The notes beneath the pieces were generated by a model. That model searched no databases. It saw only the letters and a program-made list of their open reading frames with translations, and was not told the origin of the DNA. A DNA stretch of 64,000 nt from an uncultured Tolumonas sp. (GTDB lineage: Bacteria; Pseudomonadota; Gammaproteobacteria; Enterobacterales; Aeromonadaceae): assembly GCF_963676665.1 (NCBI RefSeq), contig NZ_OY781378.1, positions 898,001 through 962,000 of the forward strand, written 5' to 3'. This document shows positions 52,044-62,523 of the stretch, piece after piece (within the stretch, counting starts at the first letter, position 1; each line of letters starts with the position of its first letter). The translations under genes were made by a program, and so were the position numbers.

Positions 52044-55000
52044 GTCTGAGAAGTCGACGCTGGGTTGCTTCTTCTATCTTGTTGATGGCCTTCTTAGTGG
52101 CTATCGTATTTTTTCTGCTTTTTTCTGCGTTTGGCAGCCAATTGGTATGGAATCAGTTAGTCCGAGTCGTACCGGATCTGAAAGGCGAGTTAGTTTCAGG
52201 TTCTATGGCGGATGGCTGGCAAGTGCATGATCTGAAATGGCAAAACAAAGAAGTCACCGTTTCGCTAAAACAAGTTCAGACACAATGGAGACTGGCCTCT
52301 TTGCTGGCCGGCGAAGTTGAAGTTAATTCACTGATAGTCGATGGTTTGACTGTTACTCGTCGGGATGTTGTTGAGCCTGCAACACCATCAGTGGTGGCCG
52401 CCAATGCCTATATTTCAACACCGTTGCCTATTGTATTACATCAACTGCAATTATCAGATTTTACTTATGATGATCCGGTGGTTAGGGTCAAACTCCAACA
52501 GCTAACGACTGCGGCGCAATGGCAGGCGCATCGCATTGCTATTAACCCTTCACAATCAGAAGCTGTCGATGTTTGGTTAAAACCAAGCTTACCTGCGAAG
52601 CCGTCTGCTAAAGCAGAAAAAACTAAAGCGACCGACTCAGAATTACCGGAAGTGTTTGTGCCATTTGATATTAATTTGGCGCAATTAGACTTAAAACAAG
52701 GGCGTTACCACCAGCAAGATTTTGATACCGGTCAGTTAGATATCGGTTTGCAGGCGCGTTTTGATGGTACCGCACTGACAGTGCAGAAACTGGCGGTTAA
52801 ACAAGAAAAGCGTAGCGTTGAACTATCAGGCCAGATGACTTTTATTCAACACTATTTGTTAGATGTCACCTTAAAAGCCCGGGCAGCTTTGCCCGTTGTT
52901 TCACCTGATACTGCTCGTAATATTACACTGGCAGTAAAGGGTGATTTGCAGCAATTAACGTTTAATGCTGGGCTGGAAGGGAAAGAAAAGCTCCAGTTAC
53001 AGGGCAAACTGAAACCACTGACTGATCATTTACCCTTTGAGCTGACGGGCGACTGGTTGCAATTGCCATTACCCGCATCATTAGCTGGATTATCGGTAGA
53101 AAAAGGCAAACTTGATTTGCACGGTTCATTAACGAACTACCAGTTCAATCTGGAAAGTAATGGTAAATGGCTTGATTTACCCTCAACCCGCCTGCAGTTG
53201 GCGTTGCGAGGCACAACAGAAAAGCTGGAGCTGCAGCGACTACAGCTGGGTGATGGCGTTAATCAACTGGAGGTGGCCGGTCAGTTAAGTTGGCAAAAAG
53301 GATTGCACTGGCAAGGGCAATCACAGCTGCAATTACCGGAAGTAAACCGCTGGCTACCAGATACCAAAGCGAGTGTTGCTGGTGGACTGAAACAGGAATT
53401 GCATTGGCAGGATGAACATTGGCAAGGCAATTTATCGAATATTGATTTGAAAGGTAAATGGAATGGTTTTCCGTTAACAACTCAAGGCGCTATTCGTGGT
53501 GATGAGCAGGGCAATTGGCAATTCCAACAAATTGCGATTGAAAATGGCCCGAATACCTTGACGCTAAACGGCAAATTAGACAAACAATGGTCATTAGCCG
53601 GTAAACTGCGCGCTCAAAAACTATCGGCGATTAATTCACAATGGGATGGTGGTGTGGATGGTGATTTTCGTCTGAATGGCCCCGCTAAAGCGCCCGTCTT
53701 GGCGTTGCGACTGGCTGCGGCGCGTATTGTCATGCCGGGGCAGCTTATCCGTGATCTTGAAATAACGGGTCACGCCGCACTAAACCAAAGACTGCCAGGG
53801 CAACTACAGCTACACGCAAATCGCTGGAACATTAATGGTACGCGTTTACAAAATGTCGCATTTTCAGTGAATGGTGATGCGCAGCAACATCAGCTAAAAC
53901 TGTCTGCTAGTGGTAAACAGCTAAATGGCAGTGTTTTTCTGACCGGAGGTTGGCAAAAAAATAGCTGGCAAGGGCAATTTAAAGAGGGTGTCATCGGCGG
54001 CTTATTGGGCGAGTGGACGCTTCGCTCTCCCGTTGCCTTGCAGTGGAGAAATAGTTCATTCAGCTTCAAATCGCATTGCTGGACTTCATCGTCGTCGCAA
54101 CTTTGTTTTGCCGACTCAATGATGTCGGCATCTCGCGGCAAAATTCCATTTACGCTGGCCGAGTTTGATACGCAACGCCTTAAGCCTTGGTTTCCCGATG
54201 CTTTAGACTGGCAGAGTGCTTTACAAGCCAATGGTGTTTTAGGATGGAGCGGTCGTTCTCCGGATCTGTCGGTGACCTTGCACAGCCAACAAGGTGAATT
54301 GATTACCGATCAAATCCACACACCCTATCGGGATCTGTTGCTGCAACTTGATGTGACGTCAAAATCAGCGCAAATGAAGTTTGTGCTCGACTCTGAAATG
54401 CTGGGAAATATTAACGTGACAGCTCAAGTCGCTGATCCGTTAAAACGCCGACAACTTAGTGGCACCGTGAAGCTGACACATTTGCAGTTGTATGGTGTGG
54501 CCCCGTTGATCGATGCCCTGCACAGTACCAAAGGCACAGTCGACATCGACGGCCGACTAGCCGGTACACTCGATGCGCCATTATTTTACGGTCAGGCCCG
54601 GCTGAAAGATGGTGAAGTGGATACGGAAACGGAAATGCTAAGCCTACGCCAGATCAATGGCACATTAATGATTAATGGCGATCAAGCAGAATTGAATGCC
54701 AGCCTGCTCGCCGGCAAGGGATCTGCCACACTGACGGGCCATACTCGCTGGCCAGGTGGCGTGCCGTCGGGTGTGTTGGCATTACGTGGTAAAGAAATGG
54801 AACTGGCTTTTGCTGGTTATGGTAACGGCAGAGTCGATTCTGATCTGCAATTACAATTTGATGCCGAGCAAGCCTCACTGAATGGCAATATCGTTGTGCC
54901 ATGGGCCCGAATTGATATCAAAAGCCTGCCCGAAAATGGCATTGAAATATCGGATGATGTGCATATCGTCCGACCACTGCAACAACAAAGTCGCCCTGCA

Positions 55001-55726
55001 CCATTTCCTTTTTTTATGAATGTTGATCTTAGCTTAGGCTCCGATGTTCAGTTCAGTGCGATGGGCCTGAAAACGGCGCTGGGTGGCGGCTTACGTTTTC
55101 GCCAGAAACCAGGGCAGAACCTGATGACGCAAGGTGAAATTCGCCTGGTCAATGGTCGCTTTAAGGCTTACGGGCAGAATCTGGTGATCCGTAGCGGTAA
55201 GCTGATGTTTAATGGTGATGTCACGGAGCCTTACGTCATGGCGGAAGCAATTCGTGATCCGTCGACGATGGAAGACAGCAATGTCACGGTTGGGGTGAAA
55301 ATTAACTCGCCGATTAACTCTATCAGTGCGCAGGTTTTCTCTGAGCCAGAATTACCTGACACCGATAAATTGTCTTACCTGTTGCGTGGGCGCAGCTCTA
55401 CCGCAACCACCAATGGTTCGACGGAAGAAGCCATGGCAGCAATGATGATTGGCGCAGGGCTAGGGCAGACCAACGGTGTCGTGTCTGATGTAGCATCGAC
55501 CTTTGGTTTGAAAGATGCGGCGTTTGATACCAGCGGCAGCGGAACGGACACCAAAGTGAATTTATCAGCTTACCTGCTGAAAGATTTACAACTGCAATAT
55601 GGCGTGGGGGTTTACAGTGCTGTCAGTGAAGTAAAATTGAAATATTTCCTGCTGCCTCAGCTGTATTTACAGGCGGTGAGTAGTCTGGATCAGGCGGTTG
55701 ATCTGTTTTACAAATTTGAGTTTTAG
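52040..55726 (+). CDS. tamB: Translocation/assembly module protein TamB
   Basis: 1228 residues (E. coli 1259). An N-terminal signal anchor (WVASSILLMAFLVAIVFFLLFSAFGSQ) fixes it in the inner membrane. A long beta-rich AsmA-like body spans the periplasm, and the C-terminal DUF490/TamB domain (about 900-1228) contains GGLRFRQKPGQNLMTQGEIRLVNGRFKAYGQNLVIRSGKL. It ends in FYKFEF, a form suited to contact the barrel partner. TamB-family proteins are also proposed to transfer phospholipids to the outer membrane. Translationally coupled to tamA. Confidence 0.95.
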   Translation: MSLRSRRWVASSILLMAFLVAIVFFLLFSAFGSQLVWNQLVRVVPDLKGELVSGSMADGWQVHDLKWQNKEVTVSLKQVQTQWRLASLLAGEVEVNSLIVDGLTVTRRDVVEPATPSVVAANAYISTPLPIVLHQLQLSDFTYDDPVVRVKLQQLTTAAQWQAHRIAINPSQSEAVDVWLKPSLPAKPSAKAEKTKATDSELPEVFVPFDINLAQLDLKQGRYHQQDFDTGQLDIGLQARFDGTALTVQKLAVKQEKRSVELSGQMTFIQHYLLDVTLKARAALPVVSPDTARNITLAVKGDLQQLTFNAGLEGKEKLQLQGKLKPLTDHLPFELTGDWLQLPLPASLAGLSVEKGKLDLHGSLTNYQFNLESNGKWLDLPSTRLQLALRGTTEKLELQRLQLGDGVNQLEVAGQLSWQKGLHWQGQSQLQLPEVNRWLPDTKASVAGGLKQELHWQDEHWQGNLSNIDLKGKWNGFPLTTQGAIRGDEQGNWQFQQIAIENGPNTLTLNGKLDKQWSLAGKLRAQKLSAINSQWDGGVDGDFRLNGPAKAPVLALRLAAARIVMPGQLIRDLEITGHAALNQRLPGQLQLHANRWNINGTRLQNVAFSVNGDAQQHQLKLSASGKQLNGSVFLTGGWQKNSWQGQFKEGVIGGLLGEWTLRSPVALQWRNSSFSFKSHCWTSSSSQLCFADSMMSASRGKIPFTLAEFDTQRLKPWFPDALDWQSALQANGVLGWSGRSPDLSVTLHSQQGELITDQIHTPYRDLLLQLDVTSKSAQMKFVLDSEMLGNINVTAQVADPLKRRQLSGTVKLTHLQLYGVAPLIDALHSTKGTVDIDGRLAGTLDAPLFYGQARLKDGEVDTETEMLSLRQINGTLMINGDQAELNASLLAGKGSATLTGHTRWPGGVPSGVLALRGKEMELAFAGYGNGRVDSDLQLQFDAEQASLNGNIVVPWARIDIKSLPENGIEISDDVHIVRPLQQQSRPAPFPFFMNVDLSLGSDVQFSAMGLKTALGGGLRFRQKPGQNLMTQGEIRLVNGRFKAYGQNLVIRSGKLMFNGDVTEPYVMAEAIRDPSTMEDSNVTVGVKINSPINSISAQVFSEPELPDTDKLSYLLRGRSSTATTNGSTEEAMAAMMIGAGLGQTNGVVSDVASTFGLKDAAFDTSGSGTDTKVNLSAYLLKDLQLQYGVGVYSAVSEVKLKYFLLPQLYLQAVSSLDQAVDLFYKFEF

Positions 55727-55731
55727 ACATG

Positions 55732-55760
55732 CTATCCGAGCGTTTTAAACGCACGGATAG
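55732..55760. terminator. Hairpin between convergent tamB and the GGDEF-EAL gene
   Basis: CTATCCG-A-GCGTTT and AAACGC-A-CGGATAG form a 13-bp stem with one A-A mismatch. It sits 6 bases after tamB and 11 bases from the opposite stop. T-runs are weak on both sides, so it may be a bidirectional end of modest strength. Confidence 0.6.
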
Positions 55761-55770
55761 TAGATTTTAA

Positions 55771-58713
55771 TTACAGTTGTGTTTGTTTAAGTTGTTCCAG
55801 CAATCGGGTAAATTCTTGTTGTGGTAATGGCTTGTTACGCAGATAACCTTGGAAGAAATCACAGTTCAAGGTGCGTAACACATCCAGTTGTTGTTCCGTT
55901 TCAACCCCTTCTGCCAATACCCGAAAGCCTAAAACGGTCGCCAGATTAACCACACAAGAGACCAGCGCTTGATCTTTATAGTCTTCCGCCAGCCGGTTGA
56001 TAAATGAGCGATCTAATTTTACTTCATTGACGGGCAATGTTTTCAGATAGGCCAGAGAGGAATAACCGGTGCCAAAATCATCAATGGATAAACTAACTCC
56101 TAGCTGACGTAGCTGCTGCATTTTATCGATGGTGTCTTGCAGATTTTCCAGCACAACTGACTCGGTAATTTCCAGCATCAGTTTTTCCGCTGGCATATTG
56201 GTATTTTTCAGCAGCCATTCCACTTGGGTTACGAAGTCATGGCAATGATATTGGCGGGCACTGACATTGACGGATATTCCCGGTAAATGCAGCCCATTAT
56301 CTTGCCAGTAAACAAATTGCTCACAGGCCTGTTTTAGCACCCACCAGCCAATATCATTGATCAGACTGGTTTCTTCGGCGACCGGAATAAAATCACCAGG
56401 TGGGATCAGTTTTCCCTGATGTTCCCAACGGATCAAGGCTTCGGCGCCAATCAGCTTACCAGTCGCGGTTTCATATTGAGGCTGATAATGTAGACGGAAC
56501 TCGCCGGAGGTGAGGGCGCTGCGTAATTTGATATTCAGCTCTAGTCGTTTTCTGATCTCATCGGCCATATCTTCAGTAAAGAAGGCAAACTGGCCACGGT
56601 TGTGTTGTTTGGCGGTATGCGAGGCTGTTTCCACCTGCTTTAATAATTCTAACGGCTCTGATTCTGAACCGAACAACGTAATACCTAGTGTGCAGGTGAC
56701 ATGTAAAGAGATGCCATTAAGGATGTAAGGTGTTTGGAATATACCGAGCAATTGATTGGCGATAAATTCGCAGTGAATACGAGCAGTAACATCGCTTTGT
56801 CCGAGAGAGGCGGAAATTAACAACAGCTGGTCGGACGATATACGAGTCAGATAATAATTAGGGAATTGCTGCTGCAGGCGTTGAACCATTTTGATCAGCA
56901 GTAAATCGCCATAAGCATGTCCGAGTGAGTCGTTAATGTTTTTGAAGTTATCAACATCAATTAAAAGTAATCCATTGATCTCTTTACTTTGCTGAGCACT
57001 TTCCACTGTCTCGGCAAGTTTTTCCAGCAACGATCTGCGGTTTGGTAAACCGGTTAAATCATCGGAATAAGCCAGCCGTTCAATTTGCGCTTTGGTGCTG
57101 TGTTGTTCCGCCAGATCTTCAAAGGCACAGACATAATGCTGAACCACGCCATATTCCATAATGGCATTGACTCTGAGGTGTACCGGGAAATAAAAGCCAC
57201 TACTGCGAACCAGTCGCTCTTCGCCTTGCCAGCAATTATCCTGTTCCAGTGCCGTCAGTAATGTATCGAAGAAATCATCGCCGTAATAACGTGGCCGAAG
57301 TAGCCGGAAGTGTTTGTTCAACACCTGAGCTTCGCTGTAACCGGTAATGCTGCAAAATGCTGAATTGACTCGTTCAATAATACCGCGATGGTTGATGATC
57401 AACATCGCCAACCGGTTATCAAAGGCCGCTTCTGCAGTTTTCAGCTGGCTCTTTAATGACTGATGCTGTAACTCCGCTTGTATCCGCACTTGCACCAGTG
57501 CAAGCACCTGCATGATGTTGGTCCAATGTTCCGGTAGGTCACGGAAAAACAGCAGTATGATCCCTGACAGAGTATTTTTTTCATCTTTAAGGGCCAACGC
57601 AAAACACCATTGCTCATGTTGCATTAGCTGGTGGGGTAGCGTTTCCTGATCCCAGATCATATGCCCGGACTGCAATACTTGCTGACGCAGGTTATGGCCG
57701 AATTCCAGCACCGGTGGCAGATGACCATCACTGGTTGGGCACGGCTGGATGTAGCCGGGTAAATCAGCGCATTGCATTGCGAGCAGACAACGTGTTGCAC
57801 CGGTTTTTTGTTGTAACAGCCCCTGAACTTCGGCAAAGAAATCCGCACCATGCAATGCAGCTATTTCCGTATTAAATTGGTGTAGCCAGTCAGAGGTTTG
57901 TTGGGTAATTGCTTTGGGGGCTGGTGAAGTTTGCTGTGCGGGTAGTTCATTGATCATCAGCAACGTTGCTGCAGTTTGCGCGAGCTGGAATAACTCGGGA
58001 GCAAAGCTGTCTTGCAACTGCCGATATTCCAACGTCAGTACGCCACAAAGTTGCCGTTCTACCCGAATCGCCGTATCCAAACGTGCCAAAATGCCGCTTT
58101 CTTTGTAATAATTCTGGCCTACAAGCAAAGGCTGATGATGCACATCGGAAAAGCCTAACTGCTGACGAATATCCAGTGCGCGCTGATAACGACGATCGAT
58201 GGGTTGGCTTCGTGGCAGCGATTCATTTCCACTGATGTAAATCGGAGAAAGCGTTTGTTGCTGTAATTGCCAGACAATCAGACGGTCGCAGCCGGAATAA
58301 TATTGAATGGTTTCCAGTAACTGGCGGTTACGTTCCGGGCCGGATAATCCCTGCACTGATTTTTCCAGTTCAAGAACGGTCAACCCTTGTGTTGAAGCAA
58401 CTTTGCGCATCGGTTTGGCAAAAATAAGCCAATGTGAAGATTCAGTTGGCGTAACATTAAGCTGCCAGCAAACGTTATCCAGCTCGATGTTGGTGGTTTG
58501 TGGCTGATTTTTACTGAATATGGCATTAAGTCGCTGAGCATGAAGCGGCGGCAATTGATCAGGCCAGTACATTTCTGGCTTAGGGAATAACGAAACAGGA
58601 TGATTAGCATGGGGATTCGCCAGTTTTAACTGGCGAGTTGCTGAATTCCACAGTAAGAAACAACCATCGGTATCTGTATCGTCGTCTACAATTGGAGCGC
58701 TTAAAAAATTCAT
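55771..58713 (-). CDS. GAF-GAF-PAS-GGDEF-EAL cyclic-di-GMP protein, likely phosphodiesterase
   Basis: 980 residues from an ATG at 58713; an ATG at 58785 adds 24 residues. Neither has a clear ribosome site. Two GAF-like regions (about 113-256 and 276-411) precede a PAS domain (about 421-536) and a GGDEF domain (about 546-706). In the GGDEF domain the active-site loop reads RISSDQL instead of GG(D/E)EF, so cyclase activity is unlikely. The EAL domain (about 721-976) keeps E-A-L in [34 protein letters not shown] and AEGVET, consistent with active c-di-GMP hydrolysis. There is no membrane segment, so sensing is cytoplasmic. It is convergent with tamB and divergent from the persulfide reductase gene. 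Confidence 0.9.
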   Translation of the reverse strand: MNFLSAPIVDDDTDTDGCFLLWNSATRQLKLANPHANHPVSLFPKPEMYWPDQLPPLHAQRLNAIFSKNQPQTTNIELDNVCWQLNVTPTESSHWLIFAKPMRKVASTQGLTVLELEKSVQGLSGPERNRQLLETIQYYSGCDRLIVWQLQQQTLSPIYISGNESLPRSQPIDRRYQRALDIRQQLGFSDVHHQPLLVGQNYYKESGILARLDTAIRVERQLCGVLTLEYRQLQDSFAPELFQLAQTAATLLMINELPAQQTSPAPKAITQQTSDWLHQFNTEIAALHGADFFAEVQGLLQQKTGATRCLLAMQCADLPGYIQPCPTSDGHLPPVLEFGHNLRQQVLQSGHMIWDQETLPHQLMQHEQWCFALALKDEKNTLSGIILLFFRDLPEHWTNIMQVLALVQVRIQAELQHQSLKSQLKTAEAAFDNRLAMLIINHRGIIERVNSAFCSITGYSEAQVLNKHFRLLRPRYYGDDFFDTLLTALEQDNCWQGEERLVRSSGFYFPVHLRVNAIMEYGVVQHYVCAFEDLAEQHSTKAQIERLAYSDDLTGLPNRRSLLEKLAETVESAQQSKEINGLLLIDVDNFKNINDSLGHAYGDLLLIKMVQRLQQQFPNYYLTRISSDQLLLISASLGQSDVTARIHCEFIANQLLGIFQTPYILNGISLHVTCTLGITLFGSESEPLELLKQVETASHTAKQHNRGQFAFFTEDMADEIRKRLELNIKLRSALTSGEFRLHYQPQYETATGKLIGAEALIRWEHQGKLIPPGDFIPVAEETSLINDIGWWVLKQACEQFVYWQDNGLHLPGISVNVSARQYHCHDFVTQVEWLLKNTNMPAEKLMLEITESVVLENLQDTIDKMQQLRQLGVSLSIDDFGTGYSSLAYLKTLPVNEVKLDRSFINRLAEDYKDQALVSCVVNLATVLGFRVLAEGVETEQQLDVLRTLNCDFFQGYLRNKPLPQQEFTRLLEQLKQTQL

Positions 58714-58845
58714 ATAAAACAATGTTCTGCGTAGATGAACTAAAGAATAGCTTAAAATACTAAAAGCACAACCCGAGAAAAACATACTTGTTATCTAAAT
58801 TAGATAAAGCTAAATTAAAGCCATAGATTTTTAAGGGAAGCAAAT

Positions 58846-60555
58846 ATGACAAAAATAATCATTGTCGGTGGCGTAGCGGGTGGTGCATCTGCCGCAGCAC
58901 GAGCGCGTCGCTTGTCAGAAGACGCTGAAATCATAATGCTGGAGCGCGGCGAATTCATCTCTTTTGCGAATTGCGGCCTGCCTTATCACGTCAGCGGCGA
59001 TATTACGCAACGTGATGCTTTATTACTGCAAACCCCGCAAAGTTTTAAATCGCGCTTTAACGTTGACGTTCGTATTTTCTCTGAAGTTGTTGCGATTGAT
59101 CGCCAGAAAAAAATTATTACGGTAAAAAACGTGCTTTCTGGTGAAGAATATCAAGAGTCATACGATAAATTGTTATTGAGTCCGGGGGCGGCGCCAATTC
59201 GCCCGCCAATAAACGGTATTAACAGTGCGAACACCTTTAGTTTGCGAAATATTCCAGATATGGATCGTATTCTCGCGGCTATCAATTTGAATAAACCACA
59301 ATATGCGACTGTTGTTGGCGGTGGTTTTATCGGCCTTGAAATGGTGGAAGCGCTGCATCAGCAGGGAATAGCAGTGACATTACTTGAACTTTCAGGTCAA
59401 GTAATGGCGCCAGTAGATCCAGAAATGGCAAATTTTGTTCATCAGGTGCTGGTGCAAAATCGAACTGATTTACGATTGAATACCGGGTTAACAGAGATCA
59501 AAGAAATACCTGTTATTCCTTCTGAGCCTGACGCTACTAGTGATTTTACTGTTCATCCAGATCAAATAAACCATCTGGAGCTGACGTTAAGCAATGGTGA
59601 AAAATTAGCAACCGGGCTGGTTATTCTGGCGATCGGTGTGAAACCTGAAACTATGTTGGCATCAGCCGCAGGGCTTGAGCTGGGAGCTCGTGGTGGTATC
59701 AAGGTCGATGAAGGTATGCGTACCAGTGACCCTGATATTTATGCGGTCGGTGATGCGGTAGAAACGCTGGATTTTGTGACCGCACAACCGGCGTTGATTC
59801 CGTTGGCTGGCCCTGCCAATCGTCAGGGTCGTATTGCTGCCGATAACATGCTGGGGCGTGACGAAAAATATCAGCGCACACAAGGCACTGCGATTTGTAA
59901 GGTATTTGATTTTGCGATTGCCAGCACCGGCCACAGCGAGAAGAGCTTGCAACGTCTGGGGCGAGCTTATGAAAAAGTGTACGTTCATCCGGATAATCAC
60001 GCAGGTTACTATCCGGGTGCATTTCCGGTCAGCTTCAAACTTATTTTTGATCCGGTTACCGGGCAAATCCTGGGTGGGCAGGCGTTTGGTAAAGAGGGGG
60101 TTGATAAACGTATCGACGTATTAGCCGTTGCCATGCGTGCCGGTTTGAAAGTGCAAGACCTGGAACACCTTGAGCTGACCTATGCGCCGCCATTTGGTTC
60201 GGCACGTGACGTAATCAATCAGGCTGGGATGGTCGCAGCAAACATAATGAAAGGTGATGAGCGTGTTTGTCACACGGCGGATATTTTGAACATCTCACCC
60301 GAACAGTTTTTGTTAGATGTGCGTAATCCGGGTGAGTTAACCAATATTGGTGCGATTCCGGGGGCGGTAAATATTCCGGTGGATCAACTGCGTGAACGTT
60401 TAGCTGAATTACCGAAAGACAAAGAAATTCTGATCACTTGTCAGGTTGGTTTGCGTGGCCATGTCGCTTATCGTTTATTGGCTAACCATGGTTTTAATGC
60501 TCGCAATCTTTCCGGTGGTTTCAAAACATTCCAGATCACGACCGCAAAATTCTGA
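58846..60555 (+). CDS. CoA-disulfide / NADH-dependent persulfide reductase with rhodanese domain
   Basis: 569 residues. The N-terminal FAD- and NAD(P)H-binding oxidoreductase carries IIIVGGVAGGASAAARARRL (4-23), redox Cys43 in SFANCGLPYH and a second dinucleotide motif TVVGGGFIGLEM. The VYAVGDAVE-type segment and dimerisation domain follow. The C-terminal ~100 residues are a rhodanese domain with Cys532 in ITCQVGLRGH. The same architecture with cysteines near 43 and 531 is known in the Shewanella enzyme Npsr, which reduces CoA disulfides, polysulfide or persulfides. A role in sulfane-sulfur detoxification or sulfur respiration is inferred. No partner genes are adjacent. Confidence 0.9.
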   Translation: MTKIIIVGGVAGGASAAARARRLSEDAEIIMLERGEFISFANCGLPYHVSGDITQRDALLLQTPQSFKSRFNVDVRIFSEVVAIDRQKKIITVKNVLSGEEYQESYDKLLLSPGAAPIRPPINGINSANTFSLRNIPDMDRILAAINLNKPQYATVVGGGFIGLEMVEALHQQGIAVTLLELSGQVMAPVDPEMANFVHQVLVQNRTDLRLNTGLTEIKEIPVIPSEPDATSDFTVHPDQINHLELTLSNGEKLATGLVILAIGVKPETMLASAAGLELGARGGIKVDEGMRTSDPDIYAVGDAVETLDFVTAQPALIPLAGPANRQGRIAADNMLGRDEKYQRTQGTAICKVFDFAIASTGHSEKSLQRLGRAYEKVYVHPDNHAGYYPGAFPVSFKLIFDPVTGQILGGQAFGKEGVDKRIDVLAVAMRAGLKVQDLEHLELTYAPPFGSARDVINQAGMVAANIMKGDERVCHTADILNISPEQFLLDVRNPGELTNIGAIPGAVNIPVDQLRERLAELPKDKEILITCQVGLRGHVAYRLLANHGFNARNLSGGFKTFQITTAKF

Positions 60556-60576
60556 CGGTTAGTAATATGAAATGGG

Positions 60577-60613
60577 AAAGGGCGACTTTCATTGAAAGTC
60601 GCCCTTTTTATTA
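60577..60613 (+). terminator. Rho-independent terminator after the persulfide reductase gene
   Basis: Perfect 14-bp stem AAAGGGCGACTTTC (60577-60590) and GAAAGTCGCCCTTT (60594-60607), 3-nt loop, then TTATT. It overlaps the stop of the opposite-strand transporter gene and may serve both. Confidence 0.85.
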
Positions 60614-61582
60614 CTCAGTCATTCTTTTGGCGTAACGTTGCGCCAGCACCGCACAGACCATCAATTGAATTTGATGAAACAGCATGATCGGTAACAAGAT
60701 CGGGCCGAGATGCGCACCGGCAAACAATACTTTTGCCATGGGAACACCGCTAACCAGACTTTTCTTTGAGCCACAAAACACAATCGTAATTTCGTCTTGC
60801 ACCGAGAAACCTAAACGGCGACTGATCAGACGTGAGCTTAATAACGCAGCGGCTAAAATCACGATACACACCACGAGTAAACCGAGTAATGAACTCATTG
60901 GCACTGTGCTCCAAAGGTGTTCAATCACTGCCGCGCTGAATGCGGTATATACCACCAGCAAGATAGAGCCACGGTCGACAATACCCAGTACTTTCTTATG
61001 TTTGGTAACAAATCCACCAATCCAGGGTTGCAGCAGATGCCCAGTCACAAAGGGTAGTAATAATTGCAGTAAGATCTTACTGATGCCATGCAAATCACTG
61101 TTACCGGTTCCTTTGGCTAAAACAAGACTCACCAATATTGGTGTAACGAATATTCCCAGCAGACTGGAAGCCGAAGCGCTACATACCGCTGCCGGCACAT
61201 TCCCTTTTGCCATGGAGGTAAAAGCAATCGCAGACTGTACCGTGGCGGGCAAACAGCATAAATACAAAATACCTTGGTAAATCACAGGCCCTACTAACGG
61301 TGTTAATAGTGGCTGTAGCAATAAACCAATGATGGGGAATAACAGAAAAGTCAGGCTCATCACTAATAGATGCAAGCGCCAGTGCGTGATACCCGCTAAT
61401 ACTGCACCACGCGATAATTTGGCGCCATGCAGAAAAAACAGCAGCGCGATAGCGATATCGGCTACCTGATTAAAAATCACGGCAGTGGTTCCCTGACACG
61501 GCAAGAAACTGGCTAACGTCACGGTGCTGATCAGCAGCAGTGTAAAACGATCAGGGAACAGACGTGATAATCCACTGAACAT
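60611..61582 (-). CDS. Bile-acid:sodium-symporter-like transporter (SBF-like, YfeH type)
   Basis: 323 residues with nine or ten hydrophobic helices and no signal peptide. Segments typical of the SBF-like family are ADIAIALLFFLHGAKLS, CCLPATVQSAIAFTSMAKGN (with the crossover region) and ITIVFCGSKKSLVSGVPMAKVLF near the C terminus. Members transport organic anions in animals, but bacterial substrates of this branch are mostly unknown. It is divergent from an AraC-type regulator, 79 bases apart, which suggests a small regulated transport unit. The family is clear, the substrate is not. Confidence 0.87.
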   Translation of the reverse strand: MFSGLSRLFPDRFTLLLISTVTLASFLPCQGTTAVIFNQVADIAIALLFFLHGAKLSRGAVLAGITHWRLHLLVMSLTFLLFPIIGLLLQPLLTPLVGPVIYQGILYLCCLPATVQSAIAFTSMAKGNVPAAVCSASASSLLGIFVTPILVSLVLAKGTGNSDLHGISKILLQLLLPFVTGHLLQPWIGGFVTKHKKVLGIVDRGSILLVVYTAFSAAVIEHLWSTVPMSSLLGLLVVCIVILAAALLSSRLISRRLGFSVQDEITIVFCGSKKSLVSGVPMAKVLFAGAHLGPILLPIMLFHQIQLMVCAVLAQRYAKRMTE

Positions 61583-61661
61583 ATATAATTCCTGTTGTTA
61601 ATACCTTCCGGCATACTCTAAGCTTTCCAGTAATGCGCCACTAACGATAAAAAGTCATTTT

Positions 61662-62453
61662 ATGTCGATAAAAGGACAACTAATCCGCACAGAGCGGATC
61701 GTGCCAGATATAGAACAACTACCACGCCCTGTATATGCCAGAAATGAGTCTGTTGCCCGTGATTCGCAAACGGTGTGGCATCAGCATGATTGGATTCAGA
61801 TCTCTTATGCGATCCGCGGCATGCTGACTGTCTACACTGACAATGGGAGCTATGTAGTACCACCGATGTGGGCAGTATGGATACCTAACGGTGTGCGTCA
61901 TCAAGTGATCACCTCTGATCGTGTGGAAATGCGTGGGCTGTATATCGAAGCGAGCGCCGCATGTTTTGATAACGAGGCAGCGGAATGTCGGGTGTTTGAA
62001 GTGACACCGTTGTTACGAGAACTGATCTGTACGTTTTGTGCATTACCCGTGTTATATGACATTGCTGGCGAGCAAGGGCGATTGGTGCAAGTTCTGCTTG
62101 ATCAACTGCGTGCGGCTAAGACCGTAGAATGGTCGTTGCCAATGCCAACTGATCAACGGTTGAAGCAATTGTGTGACGAATTACAGCTACACCCGGATGA
62201 TCAGCGAACGTTAGTTGCTTGGGGGCAATTATTAGGTGCATCAGAAAAAACGCTCAGCCGACTTTTCTTGAAACAAACGGGGCTGTCATTTCGTATCTGG
62301 CGCCAGCGGTTACGTTTATTCAGTGCATTACGCCGTCTTGAGTCGGGAGAAAAGGTCACCTCGGTGGCGCTGGCTTCCGGTTATGATTCGACGTCCTCGT
62401 TTATTGCCGCTTTCCGGGCACAGTTTGGTATGACGCCGGGCGAAGTCTTTTAA
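61662..62453 (+). CDS. AraC-family transcriptional regulator
   Basis: 263 residues. An N-terminal cupin-like sensor domain (about 25-130, WHQHDWIQISYAIRGMLTVYTDNGSYVVPPMWAVWIPNGVRHQV) precedes the two helix-turn-helix motifs (about 165-260, LLGASEKTLSRLFLKQTGLSFRIWRQRLRLFSALRRLESGEKVTSVALASGYDSTSSFIAAFRAQFGMTPGEVF). The form resembles YeaM/NimR regulators, which control an adjacent divergent transporter. By analogy it probably regulates the SBF-like gene. No clear ribosome site precedes the ATG. Its stop overlaps the T-run of the gabT terminator on the other strand. Confidence 0.92.
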   Translation: MSIKGQLIRTERIVPDIEQLPRPVYARNESVARDSQTVWHQHDWIQISYAIRGMLTVYTDNGSYVVPPMWAVWIPNGVRHQVITSDRVEMRGLYIEASAACFDNEAAECRVFEVTPLLRELICTFCALPVLYDIAGEQGRLVQVLLDQLRAAKTVEWSLPMPTDQRLKQLCDELQLHPDDQRTLVAWGQLLGASEKTLSRLFLKQTGLSFRIWRQRLRLFSALRRLESGEKVTSVALASGYDSTSSFIAAFRAQFGMTPGEVF

Positions 62454-62488
62454 ATACAAAAAAAAGCACCCGACAATTGCCGGATGCT
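62453..62488 (-). terminator. Rho-independent terminator after gabT
   Basis: On the minus strand AGCATCCGGC pairs with GTCGGGTGCT (10 bp with G-T pairs; 62465-62488), followed by TTTTTTTTGTA. Confidence 0.8.
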
Positions 62489-62523
62489 CTGCTTATGGAC
62501 ACGGAGGAGATTTTTAGCAACCG

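Noticed and set aside
60684-61280. 198-residue open frame antisense to the SBF-like transporter
   Set aside because: Mirrors the membrane-protein codons on the other strand; no start signal and no recognisable domain.
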